NCBI RefSeq assembly: GCF_927797785.1
Contig: NZ_CAKMLL010000117.1
Coordinates: 1 to 45,142 of the forward strand
Reading direction: 5' to 3'
From: Candidatus Nitrotoga sp. BS
GTDB taxonomy: Bacteria; Pseudomonadota; Gammaproteobacteria; Burkholderiales; Gallionellaceae
Length of the DNA stretch: 45,142 nucleotides
The notes beneath the pieces are model-generated. The model saw only the letters and a program-made list of their open reading frames with translations, ran no database searches and had not been told where the DNA came from. Below, piece by piece: positions 11,980 to 21,600 of the stretch (position 1 is its first letter; each line of letters opens with the position of its first letter). Both the position numbers and the translations under genes were made by a program.

Positions 11980-12864
11980 TCAATATACAGCTGCAGCTTG
12001 CTCCGCTTGTTCAGCTACTTGCACGCTAATTTCATCAGCCTTGCTAGGATCGATACCCAAAACCTCCCAATCCTCGTCGCTGATGTTGGCATCGACGTGT
12101 TCATTCATACCAAAGGAAGCTAGCAATTTTTCTGCCAAGTTAATCATGTGCACTATTGGTTGTCCCGCTGCTGCCTCGATTACATCCGGTGTATGGTGGT
12201 AGCGCAGCACGGTAACGATTTCATCCGGTAAATTCCAGTGGCGCGCTAGCTCAGCGCCCAATTCGTCGTGGCTTATTTCTAGCATTTCTTGTTCTATATT
12301 CAGCGCAGGATAATCAGGTTCTACTGCCAAACGGAAATGCAGCTGATCGCTCCGTTTTGGATCCAGAAAAGCGAGGGCGAGATAGCCGATGTCATGCAGT
12401 ATGCCAGCCAAAAATACTTGGTCATCCTTAGGACGGATCTTTGCGGGCATGGCACGGGCGATGCCGAGCATGGCAAAAGCGATGCCGAAACTATGTAACC
12501 ACAGATCCTGTGTCTTGAACTTACCAGCGGATACTTTGGTCGACAGGGACATGATGGCGATGCCAGTCGCAATCGATTTGACACGGTTCATGCCCAGCGA
12601 TATCGCAGCCTCTTTTACGGATGTTGTTTTTCGCTTGGAGCCAAGCGTTGCTGAATTGGATAGCCCTATGATCTTAGCTGAGATTTGCGGATCTTGCTCG
12701 ACCAGCATTAACAATTCCCGTTCGTTTTCGTCGGTATCTATCTTTAGTGCCAGTAGTTTTTGTGCAATGACCGGCAAGGCGGGCAGTGCATCAATATATT
12801 TGACAGCCTGTCTAAGATCGATATTTTCGTCGCTGGAAGTTATGTGTGTGCTATCGGTCGGCAT
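11980..12864 (-). CDS. HDOD domain signalling protein
   Basis: HDOD proteins are degenerate relatives of HD phosphohydrolases used in bacterial signalling; most have no shown catalysis. The 294-residue protein is almost wholly one HDOD domain. It contains ALPALPVIAQKLL (about 25-40), EQDPQISAKIIGLSNS, the LAGILHDIGYLAL helix and a C-terminal RYHHTPD segment. The start is decided by the ribosome site: GAGGA (12871-12875, minus strand) abuts the ATG at 12870 with no gap but lies 6 bp from the next ATG at 12864, which I use. No partner domain is fused. It stands alone between the dacA-lipA operon and the cytochrome cluster and is read away from the latter. Confidence 0.9.
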   Translation of the reverse strand: MPTDSTHITSSDENIDLRQAVKYIDALPALPVIAQKLLALKIDTDENERELLMLVEQDPQISAKIIGLSNSATLGSKRKTTSVKEAAISLGMNRVKSIATGIAIMSLSTKVSAGKFKTQDLWLHSFGIAFAMLGIARAMPAKIRPKDDQVFLAGILHDIGYLALAFLDPKRSDQLHFRLAVEPDYPALNIEQEMLEISHDELGAELARHWNLPDEIVTVLRYHHTPDVIEAAAGQPIVHMINLAEKLLASFGMNEHVDANISDEDWEVLGIDPSKADEISVQVAEQAEQAAAVY

Positions 12865-12870
12865 GTTCAT

Positions 12871-13561
12871 TCCTCGAGTTGGTTTTGTTCGTTATGGTTG
12901 AGTGTGAAATGCTTGCGGCTACCATTCTATCCAAATCTATCCAAATTGCCGACGTAAAAATGTTTATATTAAGCTAAATTGATATAGTAGATCGGCTTTC
13001 AGGATTCTATCCTAGGGCGGGGTATGCTGGCCACGGTAAATTTGTCCTCAGGGAATCTGGATCCCCGCGACCGTCGAGTTGAGAGTTATCTACAGATAGC
13101 CGAAGGCAAAACGTGTGCAGAAACTGAGTTTGCGCATTATCGCGGCGATGGATTGAACGGGCTTCTGAAAATACCTTAAGTATTCTGACCGCGATGCGGC
13201 GCAGACAGAAAAATTTTCTGGGCCGAAGCCGGTTTGGATTCAGCTACGATCTTAGTCGTAGTTCCAGTCGGTGATGTAGCGAATGCTTTAGATATTCCCT
13301 CGCAGTCAATCTATATTCTCGCCGTTATACTTGGTAGAACCTGCAAAATTGCATAGTTTTAAATATTGGTATGTGGTTCACAGCATCATGCAGCTATGAA
13401 AATATTTTTACAGCTTCGGGGACAATAAGTGCACTTTAAGATCTCGACAGGCTGCTTAAATTGTCGAAAGTGTTTGTTCTAAAAAGTTGAAAACGGACTT
13501 TCTCGCCAGCTATAGGCCGCTGTAATTATTTATTTCTGAAATCCTCCAAAATATATTTGTT
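12871..13561. other. Divergent intergenic region, mostly without genes
   Basis: About 690 bp lie between the divergent HDOD and cytochrome genes. The middle (about 13020-13260) is more GC-rich than the edges and holds a 51-codon frame (separate entry), so it may contain eroded coding DNA. A short inverted repeat CTACGA/TCGTAG lies around 13243-13262. The rest is AT-rich promoter-like DNA. Confidence 0.4.
13024..13179 (+). CDS. Possible 51-residue protein or gene remnant
   Basis: The frame starts MLATVNLSSGNLDPRDRRVE, continues YLQIAEGKTCAETEFAHYRG and ends LLKIP. It is rich in charged residues and reads like a fragment of a soluble protein rather than random sequence. A G-rich run precedes the ATG but is not a clear Shine-Dalgarno. 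I do not recognise the family. It could be a small gene, a decayed piece of a longer one, or chance. Confidence 0.2.
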   Translation: MLATVNLSSGNLDPRDRRVESYLQIAEGKTCAETEFAHYRGDGLNGLLKIP

Positions 13562-13578
13562 CTTAAGCAACCCTTAAG
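13562..13578 (+). promoter_or_regulatory. PmrA/QseB-type direct-repeat operator and promoter
   Basis: CTTAAG-N5-CTTAAG is an exact match to the direct-repeat pattern bound by PmrA/QseB-like OmpR-family regulators (half-site C/T-TTAA-G/T, 11-bp pitch). A -10-like TATTCT lies at 13589-13594, so the box would overlap the -35 position, as in activated promoters of this class. Another half-site, CTTAAT, lies at 13603-13608. The cytochrome start codon is at 13627 with AGGAGG at 13616-13621. A matching response regulator is encoded at 15338-16018 in the same cluster. Binding is inferred. Confidence 0.65.
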
Positions 13579-13626
13579 CTTGGTCTTTTATTCTACGAAC
13601 CTCTTAATGCAATACAGGAGGTAAAA

Positions 13627-14052
13627 ATGTTTCGCAAATTTAACGTGTCGTTTGTTTTAGCGCTGGTGACTGTCGCTGAGTTAATTTCATACCCAACTTT
13701 CGCTCAAACGCCTGCAGAGGCGCTGGCTGCCATTCAAAGCGATGCGGCTAAGACTGCTGAGGGCTTTAAGGGATTTTCAGCTGCGCGCGGGGAAAGTTTT
13801 TTCAAGGCAAAGCACGGTAATGAATGGAGCTGCGCCTCTTGTCATACCGAAAATCCTGCGACGCCAGGCAAGCATGCAAAGACCGGCAAAGTCATACAGC
13901 CGTTTGCGCCAGCTGCCAATGCAGATAGGTTTACTGACCCGCGCAAGGTAGCAAAATGGTTCAAGCGCAACTGTAATGACGTGCTTGACCGCATCTGTTC
14001 ACCGCAGGAAAAAGGCGATGTACTTACTTACCTGCTTACCGTTAAAAAATAA
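13627..14052 (+). CDS. SHP-type monohaem cytochrome c (DUF1924)
   Basis: This is a periplasmic haem protein of the sphaeroides haem protein family, which binds O2 or NO at a haem with a displaceable ligand. The 141-residue precursor has a signal peptide (about 1-26, ending SYPTFAQ). It has one haem site, CASCH (Cys69, Cys72, His73), then the family segment QPFAPAANADRFTDP, in which Asn98 is the likely distal ligand by analogy with SHP. The C-terminal region WFKRNCNDVLDRICSPQEKGDV carries a Cys pair (116, 124). It is the first gene of an operon with a diheme cytochrome and cytochrome b561, the same set that accompanies SHP in Rhodobacter and Shewanella. Its physiological substrate is not settled. 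Confidence 0.9.
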   Translation: MFRKFNVSFVLALVTVAELISYPTFAQTPAEALAAIQSDAAKTAEGFKGFSAARGESFFKAKHGNEWSCASCHTENPATPGKHAKTGKVIQPFAPAANADRFTDPRKVAKWFKRNCNDVLDRICSPQEKGDVLTYLLTVKK

Positions 14053-14066
14053 TCAAGGAGATTGAT

Positions 14067-14585
14067 ATGTCGATATGTTATGGAAATTTCCCACGTGGAC
14101 TTGTTTCGGTCTTGTTGGTTATGGGTGCATCAATGTCCATCGCAGAGGCAGGCGATCAAGCTGAAAAATATGGCGGCGAAAACCGTGGCAAACCAGTCCA
14201 ACCTTCTCAAGTTAACGCAAAATTTCAGCAGGAATGCTCCTCCTGTCACATCGGATATTCGCCGGGGTTGCTGCCCGCAGCATCCTGGCGCAAGGTCATG
14301 GGTGGTTTAGATAAGCACTTCGGTTCGGATGCTTCGCTGACTGATCAAGAGAATAAGGAGATCACCACTTTTCTGGTGAACAATGCTTCTAACCGCTGGC
14401 GTGCTCCGACAGCGCCTTTGCGGATCACTGAGACTGCCTGGTTTAAGCGCAAGCACAATAGCCACGAAATTCCCCCGACTGTTTGGAAGAATCCGAAGGT
14501 GAAGAGTCCGGCTAATTGTGCGGCCTGCCACCAGCAGGCAGAGCGCGGTGATTTCAATGAAAATAATATAAAAATACCCAAGTAA
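14067..14585 (+). CDS. Diheme cytochrome c (DHC type)
   Basis: It is predicted to carry electrons in the periplasm between the membrane cytochrome b561 and the SHP-type haem protein. The 172-residue precursor has a signal peptide (cut near Ala28), an N-terminal haem site CSSCH (57-61) and a C-terminal site CAACH (151-155). Between them is the segment LLPAASWRKVMGGLDKHFG with DASLTDQE, typical of this family. An AAGGAG at 14055-14060 lies 6 bp before the ATG. It follows the SHP gene by 14 bp and precedes cytochrome b561 by 12 bp, a tight operon. Confidence 0.92.
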   Translation: MSICYGNFPRGLVSVLLVMGASMSIAEAGDQAEKYGGENRGKPVQPSQVNAKFQQECSSCHIGYSPGLLPAASWRKVMGGLDKHFGSDASLTDQENKEITTFLVNNASNRWRAPTAPLRITETAWFKRKHNSHEIPPTVWKNPKVKSPANCAACHQQAERGDFNENNIKIPK

Positions 14586-14597
14586 AAGGAGAGCATC

Positions 14598-15263
14598 ATG
14601 AGTCAACGTATTTTGGTTTGGGATGTGCCGACACGGGTTTTTCATTGGTTGTTTGCGCTGTCATTCACAGGCGCGTATCTAACTGCTGAAACGGAGCGTT
14701 ATCGTGATATTCATGTGGTACTTGGTTACACCCTGTTGGGCTTAATCACGTTCAGGTTGCTGTGGGGATTTTTCGGTACACACTATGCGAAGTTTCGCTC
14801 GTTTTGGTTCAAACCCAGCGAAATTGTTGCTTATTCGCTATCGCTGCTCAAGGGCAAACCTAAGCACTATGTAGGACACAATCCGGCAGGAAGTGTGGCG
14901 ATTTGGCTGCTGATAACCCTGGGCATCTTGTCCGGAGTGACTGGGGTGATATTGTTTCAAGACATCGGTGGTGATGTGTTGGAGGAATTACATGAGGTTA
15001 CATCCAATGCCATGCTGGCTGTGGTATTTTTCCACATAGCCGGGGTGGTGGTGAGCAGCTTAATGCATCGCGAGAATCTGGTGCGCTCCATGGTCACCGG
15101 TTTCAAATCCGCAGAGCCGAATGAAGGCATCCGTCGTTCATACCGCTGGCTGGGTGTCATAATGCTGGTGGGTGTTGTGGCATTCTGGGTTGATTACCCA
15201 GCAACTGGTCTGGCGACAACAAGTGAAACTGTGGCGAAAGTTGGGCAGCACAGCCATGGCTAA
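14598..15263 (+). CDS. Cytochrome b561 family membrane protein
   Basis: This is a di-haem b-type cytochrome of the inner membrane, expected to pass quinol electrons to the periplasmic diheme cytochrome. The 221-residue protein opens with VWDVPTRVFHWLFALSF, the typical first helix with a haem histidine (His16). His39 in RDIHVVLGY and histidines in LHEVTSNAML and FFHIAGVV supply further ligands. Four membrane segments are evident, plus a fifth hydrophobic stretch near the C-terminus (about 180-200). AAGGAG at 14586-14591 precedes the ATG by 6 bp. It is the third gene of the cytochrome operon, and the response regulator gene starts 74 bp later. Confidence 0.92.
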   Translation: MSQRILVWDVPTRVFHWLFALSFTGAYLTAETERYRDIHVVLGYTLLGLITFRLLWGFFGTHYAKFRSFWFKPSEIVAYSLSLLKGKPKHYVGHNPAGSVAIWLLITLGILSGVTGVILFQDIGGDVLEELHEVTSNAMLAVVFFHIAGVVVSSLMHRENLVRSMVTGFKSAEPNEGIRRSYRWLGVIMLVGVVAFWVDYPATGLATTSETVAKVGQHSHG

Positions 15264-15337
15264 ACATTATTATTTGTTTTCAAAAAATAAGTTTGAACAA
15301 AGTCGCAACTGTTCTGCGTTATTGTTTAGGTGAAGGT

Positions 15338-16018
15338 ATGCGCATTTTAGTAGTCGAAGACGATGCCCTGCTGGGCGATGCGATTCAAGCTGGTTTGAGG
15401 CAGTCTGGCTATGCCGTGGACTGGATGAAAGACGGGATCTCGGCAGAACAGGCACTCACTACTGAGCCCTACGCGGCAGTGGTTCTGGATTTGGGGCTGC
15501 CGCGTCTTTCCGGACTGGAAGTGCTGCACCGCCTGCGCAGCCGTAATATTCAAACAAATGCACAGATACCCGTGTTGATCCTGACCGCGATGGATGCGGT
15601 GGATGACCGCATTAAAGGACTGGATACCGGTGCAGATGACTATATGGTCAAGCCATTCGACATGGGGGAATTGGCGGCGCGCTTGCGTGCACTGGTGCGC
15701 CGTGCCAGCGGAAAGACCGATCCGTTATTGCAGGTTGCCGGCGTCAAGCTTGATCCTGCTGCGCATTATGTGCAGTATCAGGACAAATCGGTTGAGCTTT
15801 CGGCTAAGGAATTCGCGCTGCTGCACGCTCTGATGCTCAACTCGGGAAAAGTGCTATCGCGCGCTCAGCTTGAAGAACAGCTTTATGCTTGGGGCGATGA
15901 AGTCGAAAGCAACACGGTGGAAGTGCATATCCATCATCTGCGCCGCAAGCTTTTTCCTGAACTGATTGAAACTATTCGCGGTGTGGGCTACTTGATGCCG
16001 CGCGACAAGGTGGCCTGA
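15338..16018 (+). CDS. OmpR/PmrA/QseB-family response regulator
   Basis: This is a DNA-binding response regulator. The 226-residue protein has a receiver domain (1-115) with the acidic pocket VVEDD (Glu7-Asp9), phospho-acceptor Asp51 in VLDLGLP, a conserved Thr in LTA and Lys in YMVKPF. A winged-helix output domain follows (about 130-222), with VELSAKEFALLHALM and EVHIHHLRRKL. The ATG at 15338 follows an AGGTGAAGG ribosome site; the frame open from 15293 is not conserved. It is one base from the kinase gene and follows the cytochrome operon, whose promoter carries a PmrA/QseB-type box. Autoregulation and control of the cytochromes are inferred. Confidence 0.92.
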   Translation: MRILVVEDDALLGDAIQAGLRQSGYAVDWMKDGISAEQALTTEPYAAVVLDLGLPRLSGLEVLHRLRSRNIQTNAQIPVLILTAMDAVDDRIKGLDTGADDYMVKPFDMGELAARLRALVRRASGKTDPLLQVAGVKLDPAAHYVQYQDKSVELSAKEFALLHALMLNSGKVLSRAQLEEQLYAWGDEVESNTVEVHIHHLRRKLFPELIETIRGVGYLMPRDKVA

Positions 16019-16019
16019 A

Positions 16020-17351
16020 ATGTGGCGACGCGCATCACTTAAGCGACGACTGCTTGTTTTGACGCTGACGACGATCACGTTAGTCTGGATCGGTTCGACC
16101 GCATTTACTTACCATAATGCGCGCGCGGAGTTCAACGAGGTGCTGGATGCGCACTTGGCACAGGCGGCTGCGCTGCTGGTTGTCCAATCATCGCATGAGC
16201 TGGATGAACTAGAAACAGACCACGCGCCACTGCTGCACAAATATGCCCGCCGGGTCGCGTTTCAGATATGGAATAAAGAACACAAGCTCCGCCTGCATTC
16301 CGCCAATGCGCCGTCACACCCTCTGGCAAATGAGGAGCGCGGTTTCAGCGACCACACCATCGACGGCCACCGCTGGCGCGTATTCAGCACTTGGAATGAA
16401 TCCGCCGAATATTTGATCCAGGTGGCGGAACGTTCCGATGGTCGCGACGAACTGGCGCGTGGCATCGCAGGCAATATGCTCAAGCCGCTATTTATCTCTT
16501 TGCCGTTGCTGGCACTTCTGCTATGGATCGCAGTTGCGCGGGGATTGCGCCCGTTGGACAAGCTGACCCGCGAAGTGGAACAGCGTGAACCGGACAATCT
16601 TGCTGCGTTGGATGCTTCATCCGCCCCGCGCGAGGTGGTGCCGCTGATCGAACGGCTCAACCGGCTGTTCGCCCGTATCGAAGCTTCCATGCTAAAAGAG
16701 CGGCGCTTTACCGCAGACGCCGCGCATGAGTTACGCACCCCGGTTGCCGCAATCAGGGCGCAAGCGCAAGTGGCCAGAGCGGCTTGCAGCGAAGCGGAAC
16801 GCATTCATGCGCTCGACAACGCAATTCTCGGTTGTGACAGAGCTGCCCATCTGATCGAACAATTGCTGACCCTGGCTCGTATCGATACATTGGGTAATGA
16901 CGTGACTGAAGCCTGCCAACTCAGAGCTGTCGCCGCTGAGGTAATCGCCGCAATCGCCCCGTCTGCACTGAGCCAGCAAGTAAGACTCGAATTGAAGGAA
17001 GGCGCAGAAGTGGAGGTGCGCTGCAATCCGGTCTTATTGCGCATTCTATTACGCAATCTGATCGATAATGCCGTGCGTCACACACAGCCGGGAACATCGG
17101 TGTGGGTCAATATTATCAATCAGCAAGGGTTGGCTGGTCTGTCGGTGAATGATAATGGGCCCGGCATCCCGGAAGCGGAACTGACAAGGGTCTCGGAAAG
17201 GTTCTATCGCCCTCTTGGCACAAGCGCCAGCGGTAGTGGTCTGGGGCTGTCTATTGTCCATCGTATCGCCGAGATTCATGGTGCTTCCCTGCGAATCGCG
17301 TCACAGAGCGATGGTAAGGGATTGAGCGTAACGGTAATTTTTAAATCATAG
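16020..17351 (+). CDS. QseC-type sensor histidine kinase
   Basis: This is the membrane sensor kinase partner of the preceding regulator. The 443-residue protein has a first membrane helix (about 8-30), a periplasmic domain of about 120 residues, a second helix (about 154-173) and a HAMP-like linker. The dimerisation/H-box is RFTADAAHELRTPVAAIR with phospho-acceptor His236. The ATPase domain shows LLRNLIDNAVRH (N box), DNGPGIP (G1) and GSGLGLSIVHRI (G2). The QseC/PmrB-type H-box supports the family call. The ATG at 16020 lies one base after the regulator stop. The periplasmic signal cannot be read from sequence; metals, redox or haem stress are suggested by the flanking genes only. Confidence 0.92.
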   Translation: MWRRASLKRRLLVLTLTTITLVWIGSTAFTYHNARAEFNEVLDAHLAQAAALLVVQSSHELDELETDHAPLLHKYARRVAFQIWNKEHKLRLHSANAPSHPLANEERGFSDHTIDGHRWRVFSTWNESAEYLIQVAERSDGRDELARGIAGNMLKPLFISLPLLALLLWIAVARGLRPLDKLTREVEQREPDNLAALDASSAPREVVPLIERLNRLFARIEASMLKERRFTADAAHELRTPVAAIRAQAQVARAACSEAERIHALDNAILGCDRAAHLIEQLLTLARIDTLGNDVTEACQLRAVAAEVIAAIAPSALSQQVRLELKEGAEVEVRCNPVLLRILLRNLIDNAVRHTQPGTSVWVNIINQQGLAGLSVNDNGPGIPEAELTRVSERFYRPLGTSASGSGLGLSIVHRIAEIHGASLRIASQSDGKGLSVTVIFKS

Positions 17352-17544
17352 TGCTGAGTAACAAGTGTTTCTAAAAATGGCACTTCATTTTTGACATGCC
17401 ACTTTCGTGTTTTTTGGTGTGGCTGCGATTTTATTATTGACATTAACAGAGCAATTTGTGGATTTAGCACGATTCATTTTCCACGCCTCAATGAGCGCGG
17501 TGGCCGCGCTTGTTATGTCGGCAGGCAATAATATAAGGTTGATT

Positions 17545-18669
17545 ATGAACAAAAGGAATCTACGTTTTTATTTGTGCGTTTGCGCCGTAGCAATGGCATA
17601 CGCATTAACGGCTAACGCTCAAGCGACTAATCGGTCGGTCCAATTTATTGTTCCAAATAATCAGATTCAGGCATTGGGCATTAAGAGTGTGACATTACAG
17701 AGCCAAATCGATTTGATAAAGGCGCGTTTTCCTGCGGAGGTGGTCGCCTCCACAACAGCGAGACAGGTTGTCAGCTCGCCGGTAGCCGGTTTGGTGGCGC
17801 AATTACTTGTTCAGCAAAATCAGGAAGTGCGACCGGGCACACCGCTGGTACGCATTGTCAGCTCAGAACTGGGCCAATTGCAGTTGCAGCTGCTGCAAGC
17901 CACTGCCCGCGACAAACTTGCACGACAATCGGCACGGCGCGAACAAGCTTTGTTCGATGAAGGCATCATTCCGCAACGTCGGGTGCAAGAAGCTCAAGCA
18001 GCTTTGATGGAAGCTGAAGCCGTGCTCAACCAGGCTAAGGCGGCGCTCCGTTTAAGCGGCATGTCGGCCGCTACAATCCAGCGCATTGCAGTTTCCAGCA
18101 AGCTACAAGATAGCATTACGCTGACCGCGACGCAGGTCGGAATCGTGACCGAGATTACGGTCAAGCCAGGTCAACGGATCGATGCTGCAACCACTTTATT
18201 GCAGGTGACACAAACCGATTCCCTCAGGCTCTATATTCAGCTTCCGGTGTCGGAAAACACGAATTGGCCAGCTGGAACAAAGGTCAAAGTACTCGGCCGG
18301 GATGTCGCGGCGCGCATTTTGAGTGTCAGTCCGATCGTTTCTTCCAGTAGTCAGATGGTGCAGTTGCGAGCGGAAGTCGAGGGCAATACTGGTCAGATTC
18401 GATCTGGAGAGTTTGTGACGGTCGAATTGCCCCTGGCGGCCACGCCAGGCAGTTGGGATGTGCCGCTTTCCGCCGTGGCTCATGACGGTAACCAGGCGTA
18501 TGTGTTTGTCCGTACTTCACAGGGCTTTGAAGCCAGAACTGTGAAGGTGGTGGTGAGCGCCGGGCAGCTGGTGCGCGTGCAAGGTTCAATTGAGGCTGGC
18601 GAACAGATTGCGGTCAGCGGCGTGGTTGTTCTCAAGGGCGCATGGCTTAATGCGATGGAGAGCAAATAA
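17545..18669 (+). CDS. RND efflux periplasmic adaptor (CzcB/CusB-like)
   Basis: This is the membrane-fusion component linking the inner-membrane RND pump to the outer-membrane channel. The 374-residue protein has a signal peptide (MNKRNLRFYLCVCAVAMAYA onward, cut near residue 28). A lipoyl-like region SSPVAGLVAQLLVQQNQEVRPGTPL follows, then a helical hairpin rich in Gln/Ala (about 110-170) and beta-barrel domains ending GVVVLKGAWLNAMESK. I use the ATG at 17545, with AAGG 6 bp upstream; the frame is open from 17407, but that extension is hydrophobic and unlike the family. It overlaps the pump gene by one base. The heavy-metal class is inferred from the pump. Confidence 0.88.
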   Translation: MNKRNLRFYLCVCAVAMAYALTANAQATNRSVQFIVPNNQIQALGIKSVTLQSQIDLIKARFPAEVVASTTARQVVSSPVAGLVAQLLVQQNQEVRPGTPLVRIVSSELGQLQLQLLQATARDKLARQSARREQALFDEGIIPQRRVQEAQAALMEAEAVLNQAKAALRLSGMSAATIQRIAVSSKLQDSITLTATQVGIVTEITVKPGQRIDAATTLLQVTQTDSLRLYIQLPVSENTNWPAGTKVKVLGRDVAARILSVSPIVSSSSQMVQLRAEVEGNTGQIRSGEFVTVELPLAATPGSWDVPLSAVAHDGNQAYVFVRTSQGFEARTVKVVVSAGQLVRVQGSIEAGEQIAVSGVVVLKGAWLNAMESK

Positions 18670-21600
18670 TGCTTTCCCGTCTTGTCCAGATATCTTTATC
18701 GCAGCGCCTGTTCACATTGTTGGCGACACTGATAGTGGCGGGTGCAGGGTGGTATGCGTACCTGGGGTTGCCGATTGATGCTTTCCCTGATGTGTCGAGT
18801 GCTCAAGTTAAAATCATTATGCAAGCCCCCGGCATGACACCGGAGGAAGTCGAAAGTCGCATCACGGTGCCGGTTGAAGTGGAAATGCTCGGTATCCCTA
18901 AAACCAAAATTCTTCGTTCTGTCTCCAAGTATGGCCTGGTCGATGTGACGATCGACTTCGAGGACGGCACTGACCGCTACTGGGCGCGGCAGCAGGTCAG
19001 CGAACGCCTTGGCGGGTTGACGAATATTTTGCCGGTCGGCATCGCGGGCGGTATGGCGCCGGTCACGACACCGCTCGGGGAAATGTTCATGTTTACCGTC
19101 GAAGGAGGGGGGCTGTCTCTGGCCGAGCGACGAAGTCTGATTGATTGGGTCATCCGGCCGGTGCTCAGAACCGTGCCCGGCGTTGCCGATGTGAATGTGC
19201 TGGGTGGCGTCGTTCGCGCCTTCGAAGTCGTGCCTGATGCGCTCAAAATGGCCGCCAGCGGCGTGACAGTAGCTCAGCTCAAGGAGGCAGTCAGTGCCAA
19301 TAACCGCAACGACGGTGCGGGTCGACTTGGCGAAGGAGACGAAGTGCTTCTGGTGCGTAGCGAGGGGAGGATCACGACTCTGGACGACCTGCGTGCGATT
19401 GTGGTAACGATAAAAGATGGCACACCGGTTCGCGTTGGCAATTTGGCCGAGGTCAAGATCGGTACGGTGACACGCAATGGTGCGGTGACCAAAAATGGCA
19501 CGGGAGAGACCGTTCAGGGGCTGGTGTTGGGGCTGGCCGGCGCTAATGCGCAAAAAGTCGTCGAAGGCGTCCGAAAAAAACTGGTCGAACTACAGCCAAC
19601 GCTCCCGCACGGCGTACAACTGGACGTTTTCTATGATCGCGCCTCCCTGGTCAGCAAGGCGGTTGGAGCAGTTTCGACCGCGCTGCTCGAAGCGACCATT
19701 TTGGTCATTATTTTACTTGGCTTGTTCCTGGGGAATATCCGGGCGGCATTGACAGTGGCCCTTGTGCTGCCTCTGGCTGCGCTGATTACCTTCATTCTGA
19801 TGCGCGGTTTCGGCATGTCGGCGAACCTGATGAGTTTGGGCGGCTTGGCCATCGCGATCGGTATGCTGGTCGATGCCTCCATTGTGGTGGTCGAAAACAT
19901 CGTGCAGCGTTTGGCGACCGATCCCACTGCCGGAAAATTGCCGCGGCTACACACAATATATCGCGCGGTGAGAGAGGTTGCGGTTCCGGTCACCTCCGGG
20001 GTATTGGTCATCATTACTGTGTTTTTGCCGCTCCTGACGCTTCAGGGTCTCGAAGGAAAGTTTTTTGTGCCGGTGGCGCTCACTATTGTATTCGCACTGA
20101 CTGGATCCCTGGTGTTGTCGTTGACCGTCATTCCGGTATTGGCGTCTTATCTGCTGCGTGAGATCAAGCACGAAGAGCCGTGGCTACCCCGCAAGCTGCT
20201 GGCGCTTTACGAACCGACGCTTTCCTGGGCTCTGCGCCGGCAGCGCGTCGTAGCCGGAGTAGCAGTATTGATGTTGCTGGTGGCCGGTGTGATCTATACC
20301 CAGGTCGGCAAAACTTTTATGCCGACGATGGACGAAGGTGACTTGATTGTCGGCATTGAGAAGTTGCCTTCCATTAGCCTGGAACAAAGCACTGCGCTCG
20401 ATCTAAAAATCCAACGCGCTATCATGCAGACTATCCCGGAAGTGCATGGAATCGTAGCCCGTGTCGGCTCCGATGAAATCGGTCTTGACCCGATGGGCCT
20501 CAATCAGACCGACACGTATTTGCTGTTGAAGCCGAAAGGTGAATGGCGCATGAAGAGCAAGGAAGCGCTGAAGGACGAAGTGCGCAAGGTGCTCGATCCC
20601 ATGCCTGGTATTAAATACAGCTTCACACAGCCGATCGAAATGCGCGTGTCGGAAATGATCATAGGTGTGCGTGGCGATCTTGCGGTCAAAATTTTCGGCC
20701 CCGATCTCGATAAACTCAATGAGTATGCGAGTCGAGTTCAAGCACTACTCAAGACGGTTCCCGGCAATCAGGACGTGTATACGGTTCAAAATGATGGTGT
20801 GCAGTATTTGAGGGTCACGGTAAACCGCCTGCAAGCTGGCCGTCTGGGATTGAGCGTTGAAGAGATCCAGGATTCTCTACGCGCACAAATTGATGGTCAG
20901 CGAGCCGGTATTGTTATCGAGGGTAACCGCCGCACGCCGATCATATTGCGTGGCACTGAATCGGTTCGCATATCGCCAGCTGAATTTGGAGCCATGCGGA
21001 TCACGACCAAGGATGGCAGCACGGTGCCATTGACTAGCGTCGCAAAACTAGAACGCGCAGCAGGTCCGGTGAAGATTGATCGCGAGATGGCTAGCCGCTA
21101 CAGCGTAGTTATCGCCAATATCGGCGGTCGTGATCTGGTCGGTTTTGTCGAAGAAGCCAAAGCCCTTGTCGAGCAGAAGCTGCGTTTATCCACTGGCTAC
21201 CACATCACCTGGGGCGGACAGTTCGAGAACCAGCAGCGCGCGGCTGCCCGTTTGACGGTTGTTGTGCCAATCGCCCTCGGGCTCATTTTCGTACTGTTGT
21301 TCTCGACCTTCGGCTCGGTCCGTCAGACTTTGTTGATTCTGAGCAATATTCCATTCGCGCTGGTCGGCGGTATCGTCGCCTTGTGGGTCACCGGCGAATA
21401 CCTATCGGTGCCGGCGTCTGTAGGCTTTATTGCACTGCTAGGCATCGCCGTCCTGAACGGTGTGGTTCTGGTCAGCTATTTCAATCAACTGCAAAGCGAA
21501 GGCATGAAGTTAAGTGAAGTTGTCGTGCAAGGAGCAAAGCGGCGCTTACGCCCGGTGCTGATGACCGCCTCGATTACGACTTTCGGGCTGATGCCACTGC

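Noticed and set aside
16262-16804. Minus-strand frame of 180 codons inside the sensor kinase gene
   Set aside because: It is antisense to an intact kinase with all motifs; no independent evidence.
17407-17544. N-terminal extension of the RND adaptor
   Set aside because: The 46 extra residues are hydrophobic but precede a complete signal peptide that has its own ribosome site at 17535-17538, so they are most likely not translated as part of the protein.
18696-19553. Long minus-strand frame (285 codons) opposite the RND pump gene
   Set aside because: It is antisense to a well-conserved pump gene; the composition (His/Arg-rich, no motif) is that of a shadow frame in GC-rich coding DNA.
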